A stretch of DNA of 29,514 nucleotides from Mobilitalea sp. (lineage in GTDB: Bacteria; Bacillota_A; Clostridia; Lachnospirales; Lachnospiraceae), in assembly GCA_029974875.1 (NCBI GenBank), contig JARKQP010000082.1, forward strand, positions 1 through 29,514. Reading direction: 5' to 3'. The notes beneath the pieces are model-generated. The model did no database searches. It was not told where the DNA came from and saw nothing but the letters and a program-made list of their open reading frames with translations. A program made the position numbers and the translations under genes. The first letter of the stretch is position 1, and each line of letters starts with the position of its first letter. This document shows, piece after piece, positions 15,307 to 22,963 of this stretch.

Positions 15307-15502
15307 TGTAATAAATGGTTATCATAAGCCTCCTGCACAAAGATAATGAAATAAGTGGGTATCATACGACACCTGCAAAAAGATTAATTAAATAAATGGG
15401 TATTATACGACACCTGCAAAAAGATTAATTAAATAAATGGGTGTCATATGACATCTGCAAAAAGATTAATTAAATAAATGGGTATCATATGACATCTGCA
15501 CC
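15301..15502. repeat. Five tandem 40-41 bp repeats
   Basis: Units begin with AGAT(A/T)A at 15301, 15341, 15381, 15422 and 15463. The last three carry AGATTAATTAAATAAATGGG and a CATATGACATCTGCA or CATACGACACCTGCA half; the first two are more diverged. The array begins over the ispE stop codon and fills most of the gap to the MFS gene. Spacing is head-to-tail with no spacers, so it is not a CRISPR. Each unit contains the palindrome TTAATTAA (units 3-5). No function is assigned. Confidence 0.9.
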
Positions 15503-15561
15503 CGGAACAAAATAATAAGAATAAAACAAAGGATATTTAATATTTAAGAAAGGCATTTACT

Positions 15562-16803
15562 ATGACAGCACATAAGTACACATACCGTAACACAACCTTT
15601 GCCTGTTACCGCGGATATATCACCCAGGCAATTATCAATAATCTGGCACCTATTTTATTTATTATTTTCCAAACCAAATTCTCTCTTTCCTATGAAAAGC
15701 TGGGACAATTGGTATTGGTTAATTTTGTTACCCAGATTGTAACGGATCTTTGGGCATCCAAATATGCAGATCATTTTGGCTACCGCAAATGTATGGTTGC
15801 AGCCCACGCACTTTGCGCCATAGGTCTGGCCTCCTTAGGGCTGCTGCCCCTTCTGCTGCCCTCCCCCTATATCGGCCTTACTCTCGCAGTTATTGTATAT
15901 GCCATAGGAGGAGGCTTATTGGAGGTTATTGTAAGCCCCATAATTGAGGCTCTCCCAAATGAAAATAAAGAAGCCTCCATGAGTCTCCTGCATTCCTTCT
16001 ATTGCTGGGGACAGATGGGCGTTGTATTTATCAGCACCTTGCTTTTGTGGGTCATCGGACGTGATTTATGGTTTGTCCTTCCGATCCTATGGGCCTTATT
16101 CCCATTATATAACCTGTTCCAATTCCGGAAGGTTCCCCTCCTGCCCCTGGTACATGACGGGAACGGGATGGGTCTTAAGGAGCTTTTCTCCCATCCCACC
16201 TTTTATCTCGCCATGCTTTTGATGATTTGCGCCGGCGCAAGTGAATTAACTATGTCACAATGGTCCTCCCTCTTTGCGGAAAAGGGCTTACAGGTTCCCA
16301 AGGTAGTAGGTGATTTATTGGGTCCCGGCTTATTTGCCGTATTCATGGGGATCGGGCGGACTATATACGGCCACTTTGGGGAACGGCTTCCCTTAAAGGC
16401 CTGCCTGTTCGGAAGCAGCATCCTTTGTATCACAACCTACCTGCTGACCGTATTCAGCCCAAATGCATTCCTTTCCTTACTGGCCTGCAGCTTATGCGGC
16501 TTATCCGTTGCACTGATGTGGCCCGGTACCTTCAGCCTTACCTCAGCAAAATTTCCAAGGGGAGGTACCTTAATGTTCGGCATCGTTGCAGTATGCGGTG
16601 ATATCGGCTGTTCCTTCGGCCCCTGGCTGGCAGGGAAGGTCTCCGACTATGTCCAAAGCTCCGGGCGTACCCTGTCCGTCTGGGCCGGCCGTGGCCTTAA
16701 CCTGGAACAGGCCGGCCTGCGTACCGGTCTGCTGATAGCGGTCATCTTCCCCGTATTGATTGCAATCAGCCTGCTTACCTTCCGAAAGAAAAAGATTACA
16801 TAG
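15562..16803 (+). CDS. Major facilitator superfamily transporter
   Basis: 413 residues with about twelve hydrophobic segments split by a hydrophilic loop near the middle (VPLLPLVHDGNGMGLKEL), the layout of MFS carriers. After the second segment the loop ASKYADHFGYRKCM is a variant of the MFS motif A. The pattern is closest to sugar or fucose-permease-like members (FHS/FucP type), but the substrate is not readable. It would sit in the cytoplasmic membrane. The start ATG follows a weak AAAGG site. Transcription is from ispE's direction, but the repeat block lies between them. Confidence 0.88.
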   Translation: MTAHKYTYRNTTFACYRGYITQAIINNLAPILFIIFQTKFSLSYEKLGQLVLVNFVTQIVTDLWASKYADHFGYRKCMVAAHALCAIGLASLGLLPLLLPSPYIGLTLAVIVYAIGGGLLEVIVSPIIEALPNENKEASMSLLHSFYCWGQMGVVFISTLLLWVIGRDLWFVLPILWALFPLYNLFQFRKVPLLPLVHDGNGMGLKELFSHPTFYLAMLLMICAGASELTMSQWSSLFAEKGLQVPKVVGDLLGPGLFAVFMGIGRTIYGHFGERLPLKACLFGSSILCITTYLLTVFSPNAFLSLLACSLCGLSVALMWPGTFSLTSAKFPRGGTLMFGIVAVCGDIGCSFGPWLAGKVSDYVQSSGRTLSVWAGRGLNLEQAGLRTGLLIAVIFPVLIAISLLTFRKKKIT

Positions 16804-16872
16804 GGCAGCGGCCACCGGACGCTGTTCCCCATGTAATCTTAAAATACTGGCTATGCATGAAATATTTATAGC

Positions 16873-16926
16873 AATGCAGCAGAAAGCTCATTCATTTTTT
16901 ATATGCTTTCTGCTGCATTATTTTTA
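16873..16926 (+). terminator. Intrinsic terminator of the MFS gene
   Basis: AATGCAGCAGAAAGC (16873-16887) and GCTTTCTGCTGCATT (16905-16919) pair perfectly over 15 bases, followed by ATTTTTAAG. It lies between convergent genes; the T-run favours the plus-strand transcript. Confidence 0.85.
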
Positions 16927-16985
16927 AGTTTCCTGCTATATCTTCTTTACACTTCCTACGGCAGGCTTCTTACTTTAAGGATTCT

Positions 16986-17585
16986 TTATTTGGAAGTACT
17001 GTCTGTTCCATCCCTCCAGGCCTCCAGCTTCTTGATTGCCGCATCCAGGGTTTTCTTGGAGATCTCGGGAAGCTCACCGCCCCAGGCCTTTTCAGCGGCT
17101 TTAAAGCCTTTCTTTACTGCCGCAATCATTTCCTCTGCCTTGGAGGGATCTCCGCCTGTGAGTGCCTTGGCAAAGGAAACTAATCTTTCTGAGGTCTGGT
17201 CAACGCCCCAATAACCGTCTTCGGCAATATCCTTCTTGGCCTGTGCCTGTGTCTCCGGGTCAACCTGCAGCTTTCCTTCCCGCAACAGCGCATACATATC
17301 TGTCGCCTCCGTAAAGGTCTCGCCTTGCTTCAATAACATTTTCTCGACTAAATCCCTTAAGCTCTGTGACCGCTTTTCTGCTTCTGCGAGAAGCCTGCTT
17401 ACCGTATCATCATCTCTTTGGTAAATCTTATTCTTGGGGGCTGCTGTTTCGTTCTTCTCGTAAACCGCTGCATCCCCTTCCTTTTCCTGCTGTCCAGTCT
17501 TTACCTTGGCTTCACTTTCCTTTGCCTTGGCAGTTGCATTTGTGCCATAAGACTGTGTTACGCTGCTTATTCCTTCTAAGCCCAT
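16986..17585 (-). CDS. Conserved hypothetical protein, 199 residues
   Basis: The start ATG at 17585 follows GGAGGATAAGAT. The first 60 residues are polar and low in complexity (rich in Ala, Lys, Glu), probably flexible. From about residue 60 there is a helical, conserved-looking body with TVSRLLAEAEKRSQSLRDLVE, DIAEDGYWGVDQTSERLVSF, ALTGGDPSKAEEM and KAWGGELPEISKKTLDAA. There is no signal peptide or membrane segment. I recognise the GYWGVDQTS...AWGGELP pattern from uncharacterised Firmicute proteins but know no function. It has no obvious operon partner; 17586-17857 holds only a short AGAGGA/TCCTCT hairpin. Confidence 0.75.
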   Translation of the reverse strand: MGLEGISSVTQSYGTNATAKAKESEAKVKTGQQEKEGDAAVYEKNETAAPKNKIYQRDDDTVSRLLAEAEKRSQSLRDLVEKMLLKQGETFTEATDMYALLREGKLQVDPETQAQAKKDIAEDGYWGVDQTSERLVSFAKALTGGDPSKAEEMIAAVKKGFKAAEKAWGGELPEISKKTLDAAIKKLEAWRDGTDSTSK

Positions 17586-17857
17586 ATCTTATCCTCCTTG
17601 ATCGGCAGAGGATTCCTCCTCTGATGATATGTGAGGCTTCACCCACCCAATTGGGCGCTACTAATACCTTCGTGAATTTCCTCATTTGTTAGTTACTGCC
17701 CCTTTGCCGTCCTTGGCTGCCGGGAGCATTTTACTACTGACAAAGTATTTCCTTGTAGCATATATTTCGGCAGGTTTTCAGAATAAATTAATAGTATTTT
17801 ACCTTTGTACAAAAGAAATTCTTCGGATTACTTAGCTGACTATATTTATTCAATTAT

Positions 17858-18499
17858 TTATAATTCTTTGTTTGAAAAAATCCTAAGCGAACTAATTAGT
17901 GATCCCGTAAAAATAACAATGCAGCCTAAGGCTAGGATTAGTGGCATAACAACGGATGGTAATTTTTCAAGGAGAGACAGATCAAATGTGAAGTTCGAAA
18001 AAAGGTTTTTTATTACTGCCGGTCCCATAGCAAACATAATAATAGTAGCTGAAAAAAGGTACCTGGCCTTGACTGCACCATATTTAATCTCGACAGGCAT
18101 ATAGATACAAAAAACAATTATGCCCACAAACAAAACAAGAAGGATTGAATTAATGCCGAGTAAAGCACTCCTATTAAAAATTACTTTTACTAACGTGTCA
18201 ATGATATAGCAATACGCAAAAATGGCGAAGAAAGCTAAATACTTTGCTATTACGTAAGAATTTCGCGAGTATGGTGCCGAGCAAATAAGTGCTGAGGCTT
18301 TCGGATATTTTTCTTCCTCTTGGGAAATAGCCTGTAATAGCATTATTGTCCCCATAATCACCATATATAGCAACGTTAAAATTCCAGGGGCACTTGGGGC
18401 AACTATGCTGATAAAAACAGGGATAAGGATAATTGCACCCATCGTAATATAGGAGAGTTTTTTTACAATTAGAAAATCCTTTTTAATAAGATTAAACAC
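17858..18499 (-). CDS. ABC-2 family permease of the GntR/ABC operon
   Basis: 213 residues from GTG at 18499, which follows GGAGGACGCATA and overlaps the ATPase stop by 8 bases; a longer open frame to 18541 has no RBS. Six hydrophobic segments are visible (for example ITMGAIILIPVFISIVA, LYMVIMGTIMLLQAI, ILLVLFVGIIVFCIYM), with a conserved-type SQEEEKYPKASALICSAPYSR loop after the second. It would pair with the ATPase encoded just upstream as an exporter. Substrate unknown; operons of this build often respond to cell-wall antibiotics or peptides. Confidence 0.85.
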   Translation of the reverse strand: MFNLIKKDFLIVKKLSYITMGAIILIPVFISIVAPSAPGILTLLYMVIMGTIMLLQAISQEEEKYPKASALICSAPYSRNSYVIAKYLAFFAIFAYCYIIDTLVKVIFNRSALLGINSILLVLFVGIIVFCIYMPVEIKYGAVKARYLFSATIIMFAMGPAVIKNLFSNFTFDLSLLEKLPSVVMPLILALGCIVIFTGSLISSLRIFSNKEL

Positions 18500-19358
18500 T
18501 ATGCGTCCTCCTCTCAATATGGGCAAGCATGATATCTTCAATACCAGCCTTTTCTATTACGATATCCGGTATACTTTTTTGTGCTTTTACTACATTATCT
18601 GTAACACCGGAAAAACCATAGTCTGTGACCTTCAGACTTAAGAAAAGCTTTTTATTCTCACTATTGAGCAGCTTGGCATCACCCTTAATAATCCGATAGT
18701 TTTCAAAAAGCTCATCCTTGCTCTTTTCAAACTCTATTTTGCCGTCGTCAATTAGAATGAGCATATCTGCAATTTTGTCTAAATCTGACGTAATATGGGT
18801 TGAAAAGAATACGCCTTTTCCACCCTGCTTCATGTATTCGGCCATAATATCCAAGAGCTGGCTTCGCACCAAGGGGTCGAGTCCGCTGGTTGGTTCGTCC
18901 ATAATAAGCAATTCTGCTTGATGCGATAGAGCCAAAACTAAGGAATATTTCATTCTCATCCCTTTCGAAAGCGTAGATATCTTTTGCTTTGGATCAAGAT
19001 CAAATTTCCGCATAAAGTCCCTGTAATCATTATTGCTCCATCTTGTGTAAGCAGGGGCAATGATACTTTTCATTTCATCCATGGATAAATCACCATAAAA
19101 GCAACCTTCATCCATCACAACACCGATACGGTCCTTTATTTCCTTTTCGTGTGTATCCATATCCATTCCCAATACGGAAATTTTACCTGAGTTTTTCCGT
19201 GCAAGACCAAGGATCGAGCGTATTGTAGTAGTTTTCCCGGCACCGTTTACACCAATAAAACCGATAATGCAATCTTCCGCCAGGGAGAATGTAATGTCCT
19301 TCAACGAGAATTTTTCATAGGTTTTATTCAGACCGGCGACCTCTAAAATATTGTTCAT
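18492..19358 (-). CDS. ABC transporter ATPase of the GntR/ABC operon
   Basis: 288 residues. Walker A is GFIGVNGAGKTTT (Lys42), the signature is LSKGMRMKYSL, Walker B LLIMDEPTSGLDP, with the H-loop in FFSTHITSDLDKIA. The last 80 residues form the usual accessory domain of single-permease exporters. Its ATG at 19358 lies three bases after the gntR stop, and its RBS (GAGGAGG) is inside the end of gntR, so the two are translationally coupled. It overlaps the permease gene downstream. Closest in design to YtrB-type ATPases. Confidence 0.9.
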   Translation of the reverse strand: MNNILEVAGLNKTYEKFSLKDITFSLAEDCIIGFIGVNGAGKTTTIRSILGLARKNSGKISVLGMDMDTHEKEIKDRIGVVMDEGCFYGDLSMDEMKSIIAPAYTRWSNNDYRDFMRKFDLDPKQKISTLSKGMRMKYSLVLALSHQAELLIMDEPTSGLDPLVRSQLLDIMAEYMKQGGKGVFFSTHITSDLDKIADMLILIDDGKIEFEKSKDELFENYRIIKGDAKLLNSENKKLFLSLKVTDYGFSGVTDNVVKAQKSIPDIVIEKAGIEDIMLAHIERRTHSV

Positions 19359-19361
19359 TTC

Positions 19362-19736
19362 CTATTCCTCCTCATATAGAATATCCATCATGGCGGTTAG
19401 TTCATCTTTTGGAATGCCCAGAGCTTTTGCAGTTTTTATCATAATCTGCATCTGCTCCTCGACAAGCCGCCTCTTTGAGTCTTTTAGCAGTTCGAGATTT
19501 CCGGTTGATACGAAAGTTCCTATGCCGACTTGACTTGTTATGAACCCTTCCTGTTCCAAATCCTCGTAAACACGACGTATGGTTAGAACGCTTACTTTTA
19601 AATCGTTTGCAAAAGACCTTATAGAGGGCAACGGATCTCCCTCTATGAGCTCTCCTTTCAGGATAGCCTCCTTTATCTGGTCTTTTATTTGTTGGTATAA
19701 AGGAGTCTCTGAGTTATTGGCTATAAGTATTTTCAC
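19362..19736 (-). CDS. GntR-family regulator, YtrA-like
   Basis: 124 residues, a short GntR with winged HTH (PLYQQIKDQIKEAI, PSIRSFANDLKVSVLTIRRVY, GFITSQVGIGTFVS) and only a small helical C-terminal dimer region, which defines the YtrA subgroup. Start is GTG at 19736 behind AGAGGTG. It heads the operon with the ATPase and permease, so it probably represses its own promoter at 19775-19803. The inducer is unknown. Confidence 0.92.
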   Translation of the reverse strand: MKILIANNSETPLYQQIKDQIKEAILKGELIEGDPLPSIRSFANDLKVSVLTIRRVYEDLEQEGFITSQVGIGTFVSTGNLELLKDSKRRLVEEQMQIMIKTAKALGIPKDELTAMMDILYEEE

Positions 19737-19774
19737 AAGAGCACCTCTTTCAATTGTGATGTTTTAATATACAC

Positions 19775-19803
19775 ACTATACACTATAAGCACTTTATTGT
19801 CAA
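19775..19803 (-). promoter_or_regulatory. SigmaA promoter of the gntR-ABC operon with a possible operator
   Basis: On the minus strand TTGACA (19803-19798) and TATAGT (19780-19775) are 17 bases apart. TAGTGTA and TAGTGTG repeat head-to-tail over the -10 region, next to a TATA run, and are a candidate GntR site, as YtrA-type operators contain AGTGTA-like half sites. The operator call is tentative. Confidence 0.65.
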
Positions 19804-19811
19804 TATATTAA

Positions 19812-19996
19812 AACAACTTCTCAGGCATAACAGGGAACCAATTATCAGCGAACTTATCAAGAAAATTGTTGTTCATGCACCGGAGAAATCCAGCGGTAAG
19901 CGCAAGCAGCAAGGAGATATTGTCTTTAATTCCAGTGGAGAATTTGATTTACCGAATAATCCCCAAACACTGAAGGAACAAGGAAAAACGGCATAG
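19812..19996 (+). pseudogene. C-terminal remnant of a large serine recombinase
   Basis: A frame ending at TAG 19994-19996 codes REPIISELIKKIVVHAPEKS, then SGKRKQQGDIVFNSSGEFDL and a short tail. This matches the C-terminal DUF4368-type end of large serine recombinases of Tn4451-like and related elements (ELI.KI.VH....SSG.R.QQ.DI.Y...GE.DLP). No start codon, catalytic domain or rest of the gene is upstream; within about 10 bases one enters the promoter of the gntR operon. It is a scar of a mobile element. Confidence 0.75.
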
Positions 19997-20014
19997 CCCA
20001 ATGGACTATGCCGT
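19988..20014 (-). terminator. Intrinsic terminator of sipL
   Basis: ACGGCATAG (19988-19996) and CTATGCCGT (20006-20014) pair perfectly. On the minus strand the stem is followed by TTTTTCC. The left arm includes the stop codon of the recombinase remnant. Confidence 0.75.
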
Positions 20015-20086
20015 ATCCCAAAAAATTATTTCCTTATTCCCTATAGCTCTTATATTTTCAGGTTTTACCAGGTTCTTTGAAGGGTA

Positions 20087-21655
20087 TTATAAAACTACAT
20101 CTACCTTCTTCATAATAATGAGCTTATCGCCTTCCTTAACCTGTTCATCCTCCAAATGATTAATTGTCATGATGTTATCCACGGTTGTGTAATATTTCTT
20201 TGCTACTTTCCACAGATTATCTCCCTTTTTCACGACATAGCCTATGATACCCGGCATGGCCTGGAGCCTCTCCATATCCAGGTCGGATACTTCGATATCC
20301 GTGATAATGGGTTCTGAAATCATTTCAAATACAATGGTATTCAAATTAATGGTAGCTTTTACTTCGATGTCCTGACCATCCAGCATCATAACGCTTAGCT
20401 GGTCGATGGTCGGCTTAATCTCATAATTGCAGCCCGGCTTCATGCCCTTTAATTCAATGATCTGTGAGAAGGGGATCATTCCCTTGATAGCATTCATCGG
20501 GCGCACATCATCCTCTGAAATATAGAGGATACCAACCTCAATTACTCCTTCTACCATCAGCTCCGAGCCCTCAGAGGTAATGTCATCGATACGGATAATT
20601 CCATTTGCATGGCAGATCTGAAGGATCTTAGGCTGGCTTTCTTCCACCAGAATCCGGTCTGCTACCCTGTATTTACTGTTATTTTTTACCACCAGGTTCT
20701 CATAGTTGGCATTTCTCATAATCGGCGTAATTTCCTTGGAAGGGGAGTACACATCGCACAGGATCTCCGGCTCCTGGGTCTCATATACCCGGATGCCAAG
20801 CTCCAGGATTACCTCCAGGTCAAGCACCCTATCTTCGCCGTCCGAATCCGGCTTAATCTCCAGGTGCCTGCCTGCAATTCCAACCATGATATCCTCCACC
20901 ATGTCTTCACTGCAGCCATTGCACTCTACGGTGCCGCTAAAGGGAACCTCTGTTTCATAATATTCCATGGAGTTTTCTTCCCCATCGCTGGCATAGAAGA
21001 TGAATACGGGAATCTCACCCTTAATGGTAAACCGGTCATCAAGCAGCCGGATTTCCACATTGCTAAGGCCGATGTCCTGATAAAGGAGGCTTGCTATATT
21101 TCCTTTATTAGCAGGCAGTGTAAGCTCATCCTTGATCCGGAAGGTATCCTTCTTGTTGATGGCTACATCCGTTACCTCGATCCTTTTATTTATGTACTGG
21201 ACATCATCTGCACTGTCCACGCCTACGGCTGTTTCTTCGTCATAGAGCTCCTCTACCGCCACATACAAGCCGACGATGGCCCTGACACTGATTTTCCTGG
21301 AGTGGATCATACTGGTATTTAGGTCTTCCAGCTCCCATTTTACATTCGGCTCGTCATCAGAGCAGGAAACATCCATATTGATGGCTTCATCAAAAGGAAT
21401 TTCCCCGCTGATATTTTGAACCGGTACCTGGTCCCCGTCGCAAAGATAAAGAACATTAAAGACTAATGCTCCCTTTACTAACAGCTTCCCATTCATTGCC
21501 CGAATGTCGCTTATCTTAACCTCACCCTGCTCTGTTATCATTCTCCCAATATCTGGTTTGACATCAGGGACATTAAAGTCGTCATCCAATGTAAGCTGCA
21601 GGTTGCTCTTACATTTTAATTTATTCATATGAATATTCTTTTTCACCAATTCCAC
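20087..21655 (-). CDS. sipL: SPOCS/DUF3794 and LysM protein, SipL-type spore morphogenesis factor
   Basis: 522 residues. Most of it is made of repeated SPOCS (DUF3794) domains, opening with KSNLQLTLDDDFNVPDVKPD, and a C-terminal LysM domain (about 475-519: GYVVKKGDNLWKVAKKYYTT to EGDKLIIMKKV). This size and order match SipL of Clostridioides difficile, which binds SpoIVA through its LysM domain and is needed for the coat to encase the forespore. Start is GTG 21655 after AAGGAGGG. A sigmaE promoter is expected, but I could not find a convincing one. It lies directly downstream of veg. Confidence 0.85.
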   Translation of the reverse strand: MELVKKNIHMNKLKCKSNLQLTLDDDFNVPDVKPDIGRMITEQGEVKISDIRAMNGKLLVKGALVFNVLYLCDGDQVPVQNISGEIPFDEAINMDVSCSDDEPNVKWELEDLNTSMIHSRKISVRAIVGLYVAVEELYDEETAVGVDSADDVQYINKRIEVTDVAINKKDTFRIKDELTLPANKGNIASLLYQDIGLSNVEIRLLDDRFTIKGEIPVFIFYASDGEENSMEYYETEVPFSGTVECNGCSEDMVEDIMVGIAGRHLEIKPDSDGEDRVLDLEVILELGIRVYETQEPEILCDVYSPSKEITPIMRNANYENLVVKNNSKYRVADRILVEESQPKILQICHANGIIRIDDITSEGSELMVEGVIEVGILYISEDDVRPMNAIKGMIPFSQIIELKGMKPGCNYEIKPTIDQLSVMMLDGQDIEVKATINLNTIVFEMISEPIITDIEVSDLDMERLQAMPGIIGYVVKKGDNLWKVAKKYYTTVDNIMTINHLEDEQVKEGDKLIIMKKVDVVL

Positions 21656-21761
21656 TTATGATCCCTCCTTGTATTCGGACATACGATAGATGCCTCTGTC
21701 ATATCTTATTCCCTGCCAGTTGGAATTATGAATTCAACCGATAAAAAAATATACAAAAAAA

Positions 21762-21788
21762 GAGCTAAATCCCGATTGGCTTTAGCTC
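21762..21788 (-). terminator. Intrinsic terminator downstream of veg
   Basis: GAGCTAAA (21762-21769) and TTTAGCTC (21781-21788) form a perfect stem; on the minus strand TTTTTTTGTATATTTTTTT follows. It ends the veg transcript about 60 bases past the gene, before the sipL start, so sipL is probably transcribed separately. Confidence 0.85.
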
Positions 21789-21813
21789 CCGTGCTGCTTG
21801 CTATATGCGGGAC

Positions 21814-21841
21814 GTGTCTGAAAGCTCCTGCTTTCAGGCAC
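21814..21841. repeat. Second hairpin between veg and its terminator
   Basis: GTGTCTGAAAGC (21814-21825) and GCTTTCAGGCAC (21830-21841) pair around the loop TCCT with one T-G pair. There is no T-run. It lies just past the veg stop and may protect the 3' end of the mRNA. Confidence 0.7.
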
Positions 21842-21848
21842 ACCCTAA

Positions 21849-22088
21849 TTATAATAAAATTAATTCTACATCTTTTGTTAAAAGATCGGTATAGCTGTAG
21901 GATACCATCCTAACCGGCATATCTTCTGATTCCTGGATCCTTATCATGAAAATATTGGGATATGTTTCTGATATGATTCCTTCTGATACATCTACTTTAT
22001 GTCTTCCCCTGTTAATCCGGATTTTTACTTTTTTCCCCATTTGATTTGCCACTGCGTTCCGTACATTATTTACATTATTTTGCATCAT
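21849..22088 (-). CDS. veg: Veg family protein
   Basis: 79 residues, small and basic, with the Veg pattern: GKKVKIRINRGRHKVDVSEG, then IISETYPNIFMIRI and RMVSYSYTDLLTKDVEL. In Bacillus subtilis Veg stimulates biofilm matrix genes and is very strongly expressed; its molecular activity is not settled. AGGAGATAAT precedes two adjacent ATG codons, either of which may start the protein. A perfect TTGACA lies on the minus strand at 22152-22147, but the -10 at the right distance is poor. In B. subtilis veg is close to ispE; here ispE is 6.5 kb away on the other strand. Confidence 0.9.
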   Translation of the reverse strand: MMQNNVNNVRNAVANQMGKKVKIRINRGRHKVDVSEGIISETYPNIFMIRIQESEDMPVRMVSYSYTDLLTKDVELILL

Positions 22089-22477
22089 ATTATCTCCTTG
22101 CCAATGCTGCCTCTGCTATAATTAAATCAAAATTCTCTTACGCTTTTGTCAACATCACTCAATAAATCTGTTACAAATCTTATGCACCTCTTGCAGTATA
22201 GCATAAATAGCATTTCAAGTCAATGAATTTTCTGACAATTCAGATCTTTCAGAGGTTTTAGGCAGAAAAATATGCACATTAAACCTATAAATTTTTGTTT
22301 ATTTTTATGGAATAATTTCACAGACCTAGTACCATGTGCCTATCCAAATATAGTATTTTTGCACAATTTTTTCATGTACAACCTTTGTTTGCTCTACATT
22401 TTTCCAGAATTTTTAAAACCACAAGATGTTGACACTTCCTATTTCTGTCAATCTAAATATGGTTATTTATAGTATAA
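22089..22477. other. AT-rich intergenic region between veg and the PrcB-like gene
   Basis: 389 bases upstream of veg and downstream of the lipoprotein gene. It holds the possible veg -35 (22147-22152) and an inverted repeat TTGACA, 11 bases, TGTCAA near 22432-22455. No T-run follows that hairpin. No ORF with an RBS is seen. Confidence 0.5.
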
Positions 22478-22894
22478 TTATTCGAAAACAACCCGCTCAT
22501 CCATGTATTCCAGCTTCACGACCACATAGGGATAGGTGATTCCCTGGGATACGTTATCCTCCTTTGACGGCCCGATCAGATTCGTATCTATGTAAATTGC
22601 ATTATTAGTTAGGTACAGCTCCTCCACGGCGATGCTATAGCCGCCGCTGTTCTGCTTCCCATAGCCTACTACAATGTATAAATTATCTTTATTTGCGTAG
22701 GTTAAGCGGAAGGGCTCTTCCTTCTTCTCATCAATGATTTCCTTAAGCTCTCCCGGTAAATTGGCATCCTCAACTACGGTAAATTCCAGATCCTTGATTT
22801 TCTTAACTTCCGTATCCTCTGACTTGCATCCGGCAAGCGCTGCAGCTATTGTTATTATCATAAAAAACATAAGTAGAATGCGCGTGTTCCTCAT
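22478..22894 (-). CDS. Lipoprotein with PrcB-like C-terminal domain
   Basis: 138 residues from ATG 22894, which follows GGAGG with a five-base gap; an ATG four codons earlier overlaps that site. A basic start, hydrophobic core and lipobox LAGC at about residues 20-23 make it a lipid-anchored surface protein. The rest reads like the PrcB_C domain: YIVVGYGKQNSGGYSIAVEE, then a beta strand and a GITYPYVVVKLEY end. PrcB partners the PrtP protease in Treponema; in Firmicutes the role is unknown. It is downstream of the AraC gene on the same strand. Confidence 0.72.
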   Translation of the reverse strand: MRNTRILLMFFMIITIAAALAGCKSEDTEVKKIKDLEFTVVEDANLPGELKEIIDEKKEEPFRLTYANKDNLYIVVGYGKQNSGGYSIAVEELYLTNNAIYIDTNLIGPSKEDNVSQGITYPYVVVKLEYMDERVVFE

Positions 22895-22963
22895 CGCAAC
22901 CTCCATAGGTTCATCCGTTATTAAAATCTATGTGGCTGCATTCAAATTCATGACTTGTCAGTA

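Noticed and set aside
15301..15502. CRISPR array
   Set aside because: The 40-41 bp units are contiguous and there are no unique spacers.
17600..17620. GCCGAT-like sigmaD (flagellar) -10 before the 199-residue protein
   Set aside because: No TAAA at the right distance, and it lies right against the RBS.
20609..21322. 237-codon plus-strand ORF inside sipL
   Set aside because: Antisense shadow; sipL has full domain matches and an RBS, this ORF has none.
22432..22455. TTGACA-TGTCAA as promoter or terminator
   Set aside because: No -10 at a proper distance on either strand, and no T-run after the stem.
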